The notes under the pieces are model-generated. The model was not told the DNA's origin. It made no database searches and saw only the letters and a list, made by a program, of their open reading frames with translations. Shown here in pieces: positions 1 to 9,452 of a stretch of DNA of 16,810 nucleotides (within the stretch, counting starts at the first letter, position 1; the number at the start of each line of letters is the position of its first letter). This DNA is from DASSBG01 sp965651365 (GTDB lineage: Bacteria; Pseudomonadota; Gammaproteobacteria; Xanthomonadales; Rhodanobacteraceae). Location of the stretch: contig CBFGSA010000063.1 of assembly GCA_965651365.1 (NCBI GenBank), positions 1-16,810 of the forward strand, read 5' to 3'. Both the position numbers and the translations under genes were made by a program.

Positions 1-104
1 AGCAGGCGCTGGAGCTGCGCAAGAATCGCTTGCCGGATGATTTTCCGGACAGTCGTCGCTTGCTGGGCATGCTGGAAACGCAGCCGGACCTGCGCGCAAG
101 ATAA
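1..104 (+). CDS. C-terminal end of an unidentified protein (partial)
   Basis: An open frame enters from the left edge, is read from base 3, and ends at a TAA at 102-104. The visible 33 residues start QALELRKNRLPDDF and end ETQPDLRAR, a charged, probably helical tail. I do not recognise the family from this piece. The frame stops 25 bases before the stop codon of the convergent TVP38-type gene, which supports it being the true end of a plus-strand gene. No terminator hairpin is evident in the short gap between them. Confidence 0.5.
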   Translation, partial: QALELRKNRLPDDFPDSRRLLGMLETQPDLRAR

Positions 105-129
105 GCCGATTCGTGCGCATGGCGCGCTC

Positions 130-849
130 CTACGGTTGATTGTCGCGTCGTTGCGCGCGGCGGCGGCCCAGGTGCCAGTTGAAGATGGCGGGTACGAGCG
201 CCATGACGCCCAGAGCCAGCAAGGGCAGGGCGATGTGCGGCTCCAGGAACGTGCCGAAGCCGATCGCCTTGCCCGTGGCCATGTGGCCTGCCAGGCCGGC
301 ACCGATCGCGGTTTCGAAGACCAGCATGATGGTGCCGCCGATGGCGCTGGCCAGCAAAAACATCCACAGCGGGCAACGCAGCCAGGCCAGGGCAATGGTG
401 GTGGCACCGAAAGGGAACAGTGGTACCAGGCGCACGAACAGGGTGTAGCTGAGTGGGTGTTCCAGGTAGCCGTGGCGGATCTTCTCGACCAGATCGGGTG
501 CCTTGCGCTTGCCACTGCGGAAGGCGCGCCGGCTGGCCAGAAACAGGATCAGCGAGCCGGCCAGCACGCCGATCGCCGACCAGAAGGTGCCTTCGACAAC
601 GCCGAACAGAAATCCGCCGGCCAGGATCAGCACGATCGAGCCGGGTACACCGGTGGCCACGCTCAAGGTCACCAGGGCCAGGTAGGCCAGCCGCGCCAGC
701 CAGGGCGAGGCGGCAATCAGTTCGCGCATCCTTGCCTGGTCAGCGACCAGCCGCTCCGGTGCCAGCCAGTCCAGCGCACCGCTGAAATACAGGACGGCAC
801 CAATGGCAATCAACAGCAGCAGTGGCAGAGCGTTCTTGACTCGATTCAT
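130..849 (-). CDS. TVP38/TMEM64 (DedA/SNARE-associated) family membrane protein
   Basis: This is a 239-residue integral membrane protein with about five to six hydrophobic segments (roughly residues 7-25, 52-68, 71-83, 88-106, 158-185 and 205-225). The family signature is clear: 'GVPGSIVLILAGGFLFG' at 67-83, a glycine-rich helix, then 'FVRLVPLFPFG' near 138-148, with the charged R and paired prolines typical of the VTT domain. Family members are thought to move or scramble lipids or to support membrane homeostasis; no substrate can be read here. I chose the ATG at 849. The frame also opens at a TTG at 861, but that codon lies in the U-tract of the upstream terminator. The Shine-Dalgarno is weak. 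The gene follows the nuclease on the same strand, separated by that terminator, so its own promoter is unclear. The C-terminus is basic (RRRAQRRD), consistent with a cytoplasmic end. Confidence 0.85.
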   Translation of the reverse strand: MNRVKNALPLLLLIAIGAVLYFSGALDWLAPERLVADQARMRELIAASPWLARLAYLALVTLSVATGVPGSIVLILAGGFLFGVVEGTFWSAIGVLAGSLILFLASRRAFRSGKRKAPDLVEKIRHGYLEHPLSYTLFVRLVPLFPFGATTIALAWLRCPLWMFLLASAIGGTIMLVFETAIGAGLAGHMATGKAIGFGTFLEPHIALPLLALGVMALVPAIFNWHLGRRRAQRRDNQP

Positions 850-854
850 GCCGG

Positions 855-894
855 GTTTCAAAAAAGAAACGGCGCCCAGGGAGCCCGGGCGCCG
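855..894 (-). terminator. Rho-independent terminator of the nuclease gene
   Basis: A perfect 8-bp stem (cggcgccc 870-877 with gggcgccg 887-894) closes a 9-base loop. On the minus strand it is followed by a T-rich run (TTTCTTTTTT). It lies 25 bases after the nuclease stop codon at 919 and directly in front of the next minus-strand gene. Confidence 0.85.
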
Positions 895-918
895 TGAGTG
901 AAGCCACAGAATACGCGA

Positions 919-3708
919 TCAGTCGCGATTCTCGAAGCCGTCGGCGAAGATCCGGTCAAAAGTCATCTGCAACACAAAGCCGTCATGGTCGCTGACGCCA
1001 ATGGCGCTGGAGCTGACCGTTTCGACCGTGTCAGCGGCATCTTCGTCAGCCCGGCCGTACTGCATGCTGACGAAGTTGGCACGTGCCGCATCGCTCAGCA
1101 GGGCGTGGTCGAGCACCTGGTTGGTCGGCAGCTTGCGCGGGCTGAAGCCCTGGATGTTGCCGAAGTTCTCCGTGTACAGGTAGGAATAGCGCTGGTTGTC
1201 CGGCAGGGAATACACCGCATCCCACAATTTCGGGTTGACCACGTTCTGGTCGGTCTGGCCAATGTCCGACAAATCCCACAGGTTCGCCGCGAAATCGTAG
1301 CGTCCGCTGACCATGCCGGTGATGTCGACAAAGCCGTCACTGAACTCGTAGTCGTTGAAGTCGCCAAGTACGGTCAAGGGGATGCCGGCATTGGCCGAGT
1401 CAGTTTGCAACTGTTGCACTTGCAGTGCCAGCGAGTAGGCCTGGCGCAGGCGCTTCTCGCGATCGCGGTCAGACGCCGCGCCGCCGTCATCGACCTTGCC
1501 GCGCGACTTCATGTGCACGGCAATCAGCATGAAGGGTTCATTCAGGGCATTGCCGGTGAACAGGCCCTTGAACAGCAGCGGCGGGTGATCGTGGACGAAT
1601 GCCCCGGGCCCGCTGTTGGGGTCGTTCCAGGTGTCGCTTGCCGCCAACTGTTGGACATCCGTGATCTGCACCCGGGCCGTGTTGACCAGATAGCCCACAT
1701 CGATACCGCTGGGGTCATGGCCTTCAATCAGTTGCGGGGTGTAGGTCAGACCGAAGTCGGCATCGATCTTGTTGGCCAGGGCCTGCAGGACGGCAATGTT
1801 TTCGACCTCCTCCAGCGCAACAATGTCGGGGAGCTTGAGCACATTGCCGATGTAGTCGCTCAGGCGCGCGGTCTTGAGCTGGTATTCGGCAGTCGTGGGA
1901 ACCGTATTGCCAGCGCACTCGTAGGTTTCGCTGCCTCCGCTCACGTCATCCACATCGTCACAGAAGCGCTCGACGTTGAAATCGCCGATGCGCAGGATTG
2001 CGCTGTCGCCGGCATCTGCCACCGGGCCGGGCATCGGCGCGTTGTAGGTCATGGTCAGGCTGCTGGGCAGGAACTGGTAGTCGCCGAAGTTGTAGCTGAT
2101 GACACCCTCGCCGACGAAGGTGCTGCCGCCGGTGAAAGCGACATTGGCGAAAGCCGGCAGCAGGGCATCGGCATCCATTTCGAAGATCTCGGGGTTGCCG
2201 TCCCACACGCCGGCGGCATCATTGTCACCCGTGGTCGGAGTCAAGCCGAAGTTCAGGCCCGGCTCGCGCAGGGAGCGCTTGCCACTGGCGCTGATGACGA
2301 CTTCGGCGTACGGGTCGCCTGAAAAACTCTGATTGGCGCGGGTGATGATGCCCTTGGCGATGCTGACGAGCATGCCTTCCATGCACTCGAAATTGGTGCT
2401 GCCGCAGCTCAACGCGTTTGGGTCGGGCGAGGGGATCGCCGCGTCCAGCGCAATCGCCGCAGGCAGCGCATTGCCGGAGCTGTTGACGATCAGGTTGCCG
2501 ATGTTCTTCAGTTCGGTGAGGCTGTAGAACTCGTCGACGTCGGCATCCAGAGAAACATCGTCGCCGACGCTGACCGTGGGTGCGCCGCCGGTGTAGACGT
2601 ACACGCCATTGGAGGTCAGTGCATTGTTGTCGTCGCGGGCATCCGGGGTCTGCATGTAAAAGCCTGCCGGACCCACGGCAGTGACGATGTTGTGGCTGGT
2701 GCGAACCCGCGTGCCCGTGAGCAGTGAGGCATCACCCGAGCCCTGGATGTCAAAAATTTCGGCATCGAGGATATCGTCATTTTCGATTGTGCCGGTGGCC
2801 GACGCCGAGCTGTTGGTGGCCCCGGATACATTGCTGACATTGACCGCGAAGGTCTCGTCCGACTCGGGGGTGGTGTCACCGTTGACGCTGACATCGAAAG
2901 TGTAGCCGCTGTTGCCTTCGGCAATCGTGGCTCCGGTCACCGAATGGCCCACGTAGTCGTTGTCGGCCGTGGTCGCGGTGCCGTCTGCAGTGGCGATGTC
3001 AAAGCTCACGCCGCCGACCGGAGCCGGGTTGCTGAGGCTGACCGTGAAGCTGAAGGTCGTGGTGCCGCTGTCGCCTTCGGCCTGGCTGACGTCGGCCACG
3101 CTCAGGATCACGCTGCCGCTGCCACTGCAATTGCTGGTGTACTGGCCCAGGTCGTCAAAGGTGTCCTTGGCGTAGCCGTCCCATTCGGTCGCGGGATCGA
3201 AGGCATCGCTGTCGTTGCTGTCGCCGCTGCAGATCGTCGGCTTGCGACGCAGGGTATGGTCCTTGGTGCTGGTGGAGCCGCTGCCCCAGGCAGAACCCGG
3301 ATCGGTGCCAACCTGGCCGATGCTGTCAATCACGTTGCTGCCTTTGAGCAGCGTCAGGGCATCGTCACCGTTGAACCCGGCCACACCCGAGGTGGTGTCG
3401 GCAACGTTCAAAATGGCGGCGTCAGCCTGGCTGTTGGCGATGACGTAGACATCGCCGTCGGCCAGCGTGCCTGTCAAGGCCAGCGTGGAATCCGCCGTCG
3501 TGTGCCCGTTGGCAAACAACTTGACCGAATAGCTTGAAAGATCCACCTGTGCGCCCGTGCCATTGTAGATTTCAATGGCCTTGTTGTAGCTGGAGCCTTC
3601 GATATATTCGGAGAAGATCAGGTCCGTGGTCTGGGCCATGGCAGCCTGTACCAGGCAGGCGAGGGCAAGCAATCCGGTGAGCAGTGCAAAGCTGGCGCGT
3701 TTGGTCAT
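919..3708 (-). CDS. Secreted ExeM/NucH-type nuclease: lamin-tail, Calx-beta, OB-fold and endonuclease/exonuclease/phosphatase domains
   Basis: This is a 929-residue exported enzyme expected to cut extracellular nucleic acid. The start is the ATG at 3708, preceded by GGGGA; a longer open frame to 3789 would bury the signal peptide. Residues 1-25 form a signal peptide ending AMA, with Q26 as the likely mature N-terminus. Domain order: lamin-tail domain about 26-193 (LIFSEYIEGSSYNKAIEIYN at its start); Calx-beta domain about 199-313, with DxDETF and a closing ENDD; an OB-fold/linker region to about 570; EEP nuclease domain about 571-916. The catalytic set looks complete: GDFN (N578), EEVEN (E633/E634), AVHMKS (H732), GDFND (D783, N785), LDH (D867) and SDHD (D907-H908). 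Related secreted nucleases (Shewanella ExeM, Vibrio Xds) act in biofilm DNA turnover and phosphate scavenging. The protein ends in DRIFADGFENRD, with no C-terminal membrane anchor. A terminator follows the stop. Confidence 0.9.
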   Translation of the reverse strand: MTKRASFALLTGLLALACLVQAAMAQTTDLIFSEYIEGSSYNKAIEIYNGTGAQVDLSSYSVKLFANGHTTADSTLALTGTLADGDVYVIANSQADAAILNVADTTSGVAGFNGDDALTLLKGSNVIDSIGQVGTDPGSAWGSGSTSTKDHTLRRKPTICSGDSNDSDAFDPATEWDGYAKDTFDDLGQYTSNCSGSGSVILSVADVSQAEGDSGTTTFSFTVSLSNPAPVGGVSFDIATADGTATTADNDYVGHSVTGATIAEGNSGYTFDVSVNGDTTPESDETFAVNVSNVSGATNSSASATGTIENDDILDAEIFDIQGSGDASLLTGTRVRTSHNIVTAVGPAGFYMQTPDARDDNNALTSNGVYVYTGGAPTVSVGDDVSLDADVDEFYSLTELKNIGNLIVNSSGNALPAAIALDAAIPSPDPNALSCGSTNFECMEGMLVSIAKGIITRANQSFSGDPYAEVVISASGKRSLREPGLNFGLTPTTGDNDAAGVWDGNPEIFEMDADALLPAFANVAFTGGSTFVGEGVISYNFGDYQFLPSSLTMTYNAPMPGPVADAGDSAILRIGDFNVERFCDDVDDVSGGSETYECAGNTVPTTAEYQLKTARLSDYIGNVLKLPDIVALEEVENIAVLQALANKIDADFGLTYTPQLIEGHDPSGIDVGYLVNTARVQITDVQQLAASDTWNDPNSGPGAFVHDHPPLLFKGLFTGNALNEPFMLIAVHMKSRGKVDDGGAASDRDREKRLRQAYSLALQVQQLQTDSANAGIPLTVLGDFNDYEFSDGFVDITGMVSGRYDFAANLWDLSDIGQTDQNVVNPKLWDAVYSLPDNQRYSYLYTENFGNIQGFSPRKLPTNQVLDHALLSDAARANFVSMQYGRADEDAADTVETVSSSAIGVSDHDGFVLQMTFDRIFADGFENRD

Positions 3709-3825
3709 GATCAATCCCCGACAGTCAAATGGATGCGCGGCCTCCTGCCGGTCATTGATGGATGTTCCGGTTTCGCCAGTGTAGCGCAATGCCGCGTGCT
3801 GATTGTGGGGCTTCAGATTCGCCGG

Positions 3826-4374
3826 TCAGTATCGCGCGCCGCCGCCCTGGCTGTAGACCGCCAGCACCGCACGCGCTTCCGCGCGCAGAATGTCGCGCTT
3901 GACCGCAATATTGCGCTTCTCCAGCTCGCCGATCCAGTCGGCTGGTAGCGGGCCTTCGTCGAATTCGGTCAGCTCCATCACGTCTTCGGCGCGTGCGCCG
4001 ATCAGCAGGGTGTCGATGCCGGCCCAGATGGTGGCGCCGTAGCACTGGCAGCAGGGCTGGGCGCTGGTGGCCAGGGTGTATTTCCGGCCGTCCTCGTTGA
4101 GGCGGGCCCGACTCAGGGCCTGTTGCGCGGCCATGTAGGCCATGATCTCGGCGTGTGCCAGCGAACAGGTTTCCGGCATCACGCGGTTGACTGCGGCCGC
4201 GACAATGCGGCCTGCGTCGTCAAACACCACCGCACCGAACGGACCGCCGCTGCCGTGCTCGACATTCAGTCGGGCCAATTCGATGGCCAAGGCGACCTGC
4301 TCGTCCGCGGCATCAAATGTACGTGTTGGGTCAATGGCGTCGGCAAGCCAGTCTGGATGCTTCAGTTCGATCAT
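3826..4374 (-). CDS. Nucleoside/guanine deaminase-like protein (cytidine deaminase superfamily)
   Basis: This is a 182-residue zinc-dependent deaminase. The core motifs are H74-A-E76 (SLAHAEIMAY) and P107-C108-x-x-C111 (SAQPCCQCYGATIWAGI). H74, C108 and C111 would hold zinc and E76 would shuttle protons. Length, the GPFGAVV strand and the tail ending GGGARY fit the guanine deaminase-like nucleoside deaminase group better than TadA, but the substrate (guanine, another purine or a related base) cannot be fixed from sequence alone. The start is the ATG at 4374, 4 bases beyond the glnS stop, so translation is probably coupled to glnS. A longer frame to 4533 overlaps the 3' end of glnS and has no family similarity. 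The gene is most likely co-transcribed with glnS. 117 bases separate it from the nuclease start, enough for a separate promoter. Confidence 0.85.
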   Translation of the reverse strand: MIELKHPDWLADAIDPTRTFDAADEQVALAIELARLNVEHGSGGPFGAVVFDDAGRIVAAAVNRVMPETCSLAHAEIMAYMAAQQALSRARLNEDGRKYTLATSAQPCCQCYGATIWAGIDTLLIGARAEDVMELTEFDEGPLPADWIGELEKRNIAVKRDILRAEARAVLAVYSQGGGARY

Positions 4375-4378
4375 CAGC

Positions 4379-6094
<1,716 letters not shown>

Positions 6095-6117
6095 GTCCGG
6101 CGCCTGTGGTGATGGAA

Positions 6118-6160
6118 ACCGCGCAGTTTAGCAGCCGCTGCCAGGCATGGCGCCTCACTG
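6118..6160 (-). promoter_or_regulatory. Possible glnS promoter (extended -10)
   Basis: On the minus strand, TGC-TAAACT (the -10 hexamer is complementary to 6125-6130) lies about 30 bases before the glnS ATG and looks like an extended -10 element. A good -35 is not present at the right distance. A TTGACA exists further upstream, but its 28-base spacing is too long to pair with this -10. Confidence 0.3.
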
Positions 6161-6198
6161 TCAATGATGTCCGCGAAAGACGCCAAAGCCGCGAAAAC

Positions 6199-6283
6199 GC
6201 AGGTTGGGGTGAGGGACGAACCCCGACACGCGATACAGATGCGTAGATGGACGTTGGGGTTCGCTGCGCTCACCCCAGCCTGC
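6199..6283. repeat. Imperfect long inverted repeat between glnS and the 3HB dehydrogenase gene
   Basis: The left arm (6199-6227: gcaggttggggtgag...gaaccccgac) and the right arm (6253-6283: gttggggttcg...caccccagcctgc) are near reverse complements, with an interior mismatch of a few bases and a loop of about 25 bases. The block is part of the 347-base gene-free gap 6095-6441. It resembles the short intergenic palindromes common in high-GC proteobacteria. No open frame with protein character lies in the gap. Confidence 0.7.
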
Positions 6284-6390
6284 GCCACGCTCTTCCGAGT
6301 CCGGAGTTCGAGTTCCACGCATTAGGCAAGCAACCATCCATGGCGGGTATTGTCCGGCCCGGCCATCCATGGCCGGTCGTTCGCCGACTG

Positions 6391-6411
6391 CGAACTGCCA
6401 CCGGCAGTTCG
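6391..6411. repeat. Perfect 9-bp stem-loop downstream of the 3HB dehydrogenase gene
   Basis: cgaactgcc (6391-6399) and ggcagttcg (6403-6411) are exact reverse complements around a 3-base loop. It lies about 30 bases past the dehydrogenase stop codon. No T-run follows on either strand, so it is not a classical intrinsic terminator, though it may protect or end the transcript. Confidence 0.55.
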
Positions 6412-6441
6412 GTCCGGCTCACCCCGAGTCCCGATCTCCAG

Positions 6442-7200
6442 CTACTGCGCGGTCCAGCCACCATCGACCACGATGGTCTGGCCGGTGATATTGCGCGCCG
6501 CTGGCGACATCAGGAAGGCGCAGATCCCGGCCAGTTCCTCGATGCTGATGAACGCGCCCTTGGGCATCGGCTTGAGCATGATCTCGTTGACGACTTTTTC
6601 CTCGCTGATGCCGTTTTCCCGGGCCTGGGCCGCGATCTGCTTTTCCACCAGCGGGGTCTTCACGTAGGATGGGCAGATGGTGTTGATGGTGATGTCGGTG
6701 TCGGCCGTTTCCAGCGCCAGCACCTTGGAAAAGCCCAGCAGGCCGTGCTTGGCCGAGACGTAGGCGGACTTGTAGCGCGACGCCACCAGGCCATGGATCG
6801 AACCGATGTTGATGATGCGGCCATGCCCGGCCTGGCGCATGTCCGGCAGCAGGGTGCGGGTCAGGCGCGCGGCGCCGGTCAGCATCACGGCGATGAGCTG
6901 CTCCCACTTTTCCATCGGGAAATCTTCCAGCTTCGACACGTATTGCAGGCCGGCATTGTTGACCAGTACGTCGACCGGCCCGGACAGCTTGTCAGCAAGA
7001 GCCTGGACGCTGTCGGCACTGGCGACATCGAGCTCGAAGGCTTCGGCTTCTCCGCCATCGGCCTTGATCGTTTTGGCCGTCTCGCGGGCCGCATCGAGAT
7101 CGAGGTCGGTGGTCAGGATAGGGTGGCCGGCCCTGGCCAGCTCGGCGGCGATGCCGGCGCCAATGCCGCTGCCGGCACCGGTGATGAGAATCGTGGACAT
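6442..7200 (-). CDS. bdhA: 3-hydroxybutyrate dehydrogenase (short-chain dehydrogenase)
   Basis: This NAD-dependent enzyme converts D-3-hydroxybutyrate to acetoacetate in the cytoplasm. The 252 residues match the family length. Motifs: the Rossmann glycine pattern TGAGSGIG (7-14), the NNAG motif (81-84) followed by LQYV, and the catalytic triad S134 (NIGSIHGLVAS), Y147 and K151 (YVSAKHG). The GSIHGLVAS..KSAYVSAKHG block and the 'NTICPSYVKTPLVEKQI' segment are typical of 3HB dehydrogenases rather than acetoacetyl-CoA reductases. The C-terminus ends TGQTIVVDGGWTAQ. The ATG at 7200 has a perfect GGAGGT Shine-Dalgarno 5 bases upstream. It is divergent from the 3HB-oligomer hydrolase across a 94-base gap, so the two likely share control and form one degradation route. 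Confidence 0.93.
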   Translation of the reverse strand: MSTILITGAGSGIGAGIAAELARAGHPILTTDLDLDAARETAKTIKADGGEAEAFELDVASADSVQALADKLSGPVDVLVNNAGLQYVSKLEDFPMEKWEQLIAVMLTGAARLTRTLLPDMRQAGHGRIINIGSIHGLVASRYKSAYVSAKHGLLGFSKVLALETADTDITINTICPSYVKTPLVEKQIAAQARENGISEEKVVNEIMLKPMPKGAFISIEELAGICAFLMSPAARNITGQTIVVDGGWTAQ

Positions 7201-7294
7201 TTTTTACCTCCGGTTGTCAGCTTAGAAGCGGCCCCAGCCAGCCGCAGTTGGACTTTGGTCGCATGGTGGGGTCGCCTGGCTGCGCTACAGTGAC

Positions 7295-9157
7295 ATGATG
7301 AACGGACTGCGACTCGCTATTCTGTCACTGATACTGGCCGTGAGCGCCTGCGCGCACGACCCTCTGCAACCTGTCGGAGGCCCGTCCATGGATTTTGCCG
7401 CCAGTGATGTACGTGTAACTGAACATCGCGGAAATGACGACCTGCTGTCGGCCGGCCTGGGTCTGGCCGGCCTGGCCGGTGCGCCCAGCCGCATTGCCGA
7501 GCCCGTGCATCCGAGCGCCGCCGAGCTGCGCCGGCGCGCCATCCAGGCGAGCTGGAAGGGCATTGCCGACTTGGGCCCGCTGGGCGGCTATGGCACGGTG
7601 TACGGCGGCGTACCGGATGTGCCGGGGCGCGAGTACAGCGCTTTCGCCCGCCTGCCTGGCGCCCACGCCCCGTTCCGGGTGCTGCTGCAGGCGCCGGATC
7701 ATTTCGATGCCGCCAGGCGCTGCCTGATCGTGGCACCGTCCTCGGGCTCGCGCGGCGTGTACGGCGCCATTGCCCTGGCCGGTGCCTTCGGGCTGCCGCG
7801 TGGCTGTGCCGTGGTGTACACCGACAAGGGCACCGGTTCGGGCTATTTCGATACCGCCAACGGTACCGGCGTCACGCTGGATGGCACGCGCGCTGCGGCC
7901 GGCAGCGCGCCACTCGAGTTCGAACCGAAGCATGCCGAAAGCAACGCGGGGATTGCGGTCAAGCATGCCCATTCGCAAGACAACCCCGAGGCCGACTGGG
8001 GCCGCCATGTACTGACGGCGGCCCGCTTTGGTCTGGCCATGCTGGATCGGGCGTACCCGGACATGGCGCCGTTCACGCAGGACAACACACGCATCATCGC
8101 CGCGGGCCTGTCCAACGGCGGTGGCGCCGTGCTGCAGGCGGCCGGACTGGATGAGGCGGGGCTGCTGGACGGCGTGATGGCGATGGAGCCGAACATCCAC
8201 GTGCCCGACGGTGGTCGCGCCTTGTACGACTATGCCACCGAAGCGGCCCTGTTCATGCCCTGCGTTCTGGCTGATCCCCGTTTTGCCACAGCGCCGTTCG
8301 CGCGTGCCGGCGGCGCCGTGCCGCCTTCGTGGATTGCTCGATGCCAGCGCCTGCATGCGGCGGGTCTGCTGGATGCCAAAACACAGCCTGGCCAAACACG
8401 TGAAGCGCTGGAACGTCTCGAAGCCCGCGGCTGGCGCGATCACGTGATCGCCACCGCCGCGACCACCACCGCGTTCGACGTGTGGCGGGCTGTGGCCGCC
8501 GGCTACGCCTCGGCCTATCTGCGCCGCGGCGTGGGCCACATGCCCTGCGGCTTTTCCTATCAGGCGGTCACCGACAAGGGCCTGCCGGCTCCGGTCGACG
8601 CGGCGCTGCGCCAGACCTGGTGGGCCGACGCCTCGGGTATTCCGCCCGGCAACGGGATCGGACTGGCCGGCGGCATGGATGCCTCGGTCGATCCGACGTT
8701 TCCCGGACTCGTCTGCCTGCGTGAACTGTGGACCGGCGACACTGCCGAGGCCAAAACGCTGCACGAATCAGTCGCGGCACTGGCCGCGAAACTGCCGCGC
8801 CAATCGCTGCCGATCTGGGTTGTGCACGGTGCCGACGACGGACTGGTTCCGACGACGTTCACCTCGGTAGCCTACGTGAACTGGTTGCGTGCCGAAGGTC
8901 GTTCGCCGCGCTACTGGAGAATCCCGCATGCCCAGCATTTCGATGCCTTCCTGGCCCTGCCGGGCTTCGGCAATGTACACACGCCGTTGTTGCCCTACGC
9001 CTATCACGCCCTGGACGCCATGCTGGCGCACGTCGTGTCCGGCCAGCCGCTGCCCGATCCGGCCACGCCAAACGCACAGCCGCGCGGGGCACAGATCCTG
9101 ACACGAACCGCACTCGACCTGCCCGAAAAACAGCCGCAGGCCGGCTCAGGTGATTGA
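7295..9157 (+). CDS. D-(-)-3-hydroxybutyrate oligomer hydrolase, predicted lipoprotein
   Basis: This alpha/beta-hydrolase-like esterase is expected to split 3-hydroxybutyrate oligomers, the products of PHB depolymerase, into monomers. It has 620 residues, somewhat shorter than the roughly 700 of Ralstonia/Burkholderia members. Residues 1-18 are a lipoprotein signal peptide with lipobox VSAC, placing lipidated C19 at the mature N-terminus, so the enzyme should sit on a membrane facing the periplasm or the outside. Candidate catalytic residues: S273 in AAGLSNGGG, D514/D515 in VVHGADDGLVP, and H548 in IPHAQHFDAF. Conserved family blocks include YTDKGTGSGYFD (175-186) and GVGHMPCGFSY (412-422). 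The start is ATGATG at 7295 or 7298; the ribosome site is weak. It is divergent from the 3HB dehydrogenase gene. No PHB depolymerase or synthase lies within the window, so the oligomer source is unknown. Confidence 0.9.
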   Translation: MMNGLRLAILSLILAVSACAHDPLQPVGGPSMDFAASDVRVTEHRGNDDLLSAGLGLAGLAGAPSRIAEPVHPSAAELRRRAIQASWKGIADLGPLGGYGTVYGGVPDVPGREYSAFARLPGAHAPFRVLLQAPDHFDAARRCLIVAPSSGSRGVYGAIALAGAFGLPRGCAVVYTDKGTGSGYFDTANGTGVTLDGTRAAAGSAPLEFEPKHAESNAGIAVKHAHSQDNPEADWGRHVLTAARFGLAMLDRAYPDMAPFTQDNTRIIAAGLSNGGGAVLQAAGLDEAGLLDGVMAMEPNIHVPDGGRALYDYATEAALFMPCVLADPRFATAPFARAGGAVPPSWIARCQRLHAAGLLDAKTQPGQTREALERLEARGWRDHVIATAATTTAFDVWRAVAAGYASAYLRRGVGHMPCGFSYQAVTDKGLPAPVDAALRQTWWADASGIPPGNGIGLAGGMDASVDPTFPGLVCLRELWTGDTAEAKTLHESVAALAAKLPRQSLPIWVVHGADDGLVPTTFTSVAYVNWLRAEGRSPRYWRIPHAQHFDAFLALPGFGNVHTPLLPYAYHALDAMLAHVVSGQPLPDPATPNAQPRGAQILTRTALDLPEKQPQAGSGD

Positions 9158-9278
9158 GGGGCACGGCCAAGCGTGTCCAAATCGCACACGCTGGGGAGCC
9201 GGACACGGCAGCGAACCCGGCACAAGGGCCGACATCGTGGGCCCGAGCGACGCAGGGAATCCGTGACCTGCCAAAAGC

Positions 9279-9352
9279 CGTCATCCTGGGGCCGCCGCAG
9301 GCGGAACCCGATAGAAGGCTCGTCATCCTGGGGTCGCCGCAGGCGGAACCCG
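9279..9352. repeat. Two direct copies of a 32-bp intergenic repeat
   Basis: Copies at 9279-9310 and 9321-9352 (cgtcatcctgggg...ggcggaacccg) differ at one base and are separated by 10 bases. The second copy is also the left arm of the palindrome at 9323-9452. A third partial copy in the opposite orientation (atccaggatgac) is at 9467-9478. The gap 9158-9552 holds these repeats and, near its right end, the ppiB promoter. I see no gene in it. Confidence 0.8.
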
Positions 9353-9452
9353 GGATCCATTTGTGTTCTTTGCCGCTGTAACCGCGCCGTTAATTTCTTG
9401 TGGCCGGTGAAAATGGATCCCGGGTTCTGCGCTGCGCGCAGTCCCAGGATGA
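9323..9452. repeat. Long inverted repeat (REP/MITE-like element)
   Basis: The left arm 9323-9362 (tcatcctggg...aacccgggatccattt) pairs with the right arm 9411-9452 (aaatggatcccgggtt...cccaggatga). The outer 10 and inner 16 bases match exactly, and the middle of each arm is a divergent small palindrome. The 48-base centre has no open frame. Its outer sequence is related to the element at 13360-13469, so this is a dispersed family. Confidence 0.8.

Noticed and set aside
898..2322. 474-codon open frame on the plus strand opposite the nuclease gene
   Set aside because: It lies antisense to well-recognised EEP nuclease sequence, its protein has no recognisable motif, and long antisense frames are expected in GC-rich genes.
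3709..3789. N-terminal extension of the nuclease to 3789
   Set aside because: It would put 27 polar residues ahead of a textbook signal peptide. The ATG at 3708 has a GGGGA ribosome site.
6155..6165. TTGACA as the -35 of a glnS promoter
   Set aside because: The distance to the only good -10 (TAAACT) is 28 bases, too long for a sigma-70 promoter.
7325..8764. 479-codon minus-strand frame opposite the 3HB-oligomer hydrolase
   Set aside because: The sense frame has clear hydrolase motifs and a lipobox. The antisense product is rich in G, R, A, H and Q with no domain pattern.
9279..9352. Two 32-bp direct repeats as a CRISPR array
   Set aside because: The spacer is only 10 bases, there are just two copies, one copy is an arm of a palindrome, and no cas gene is present.
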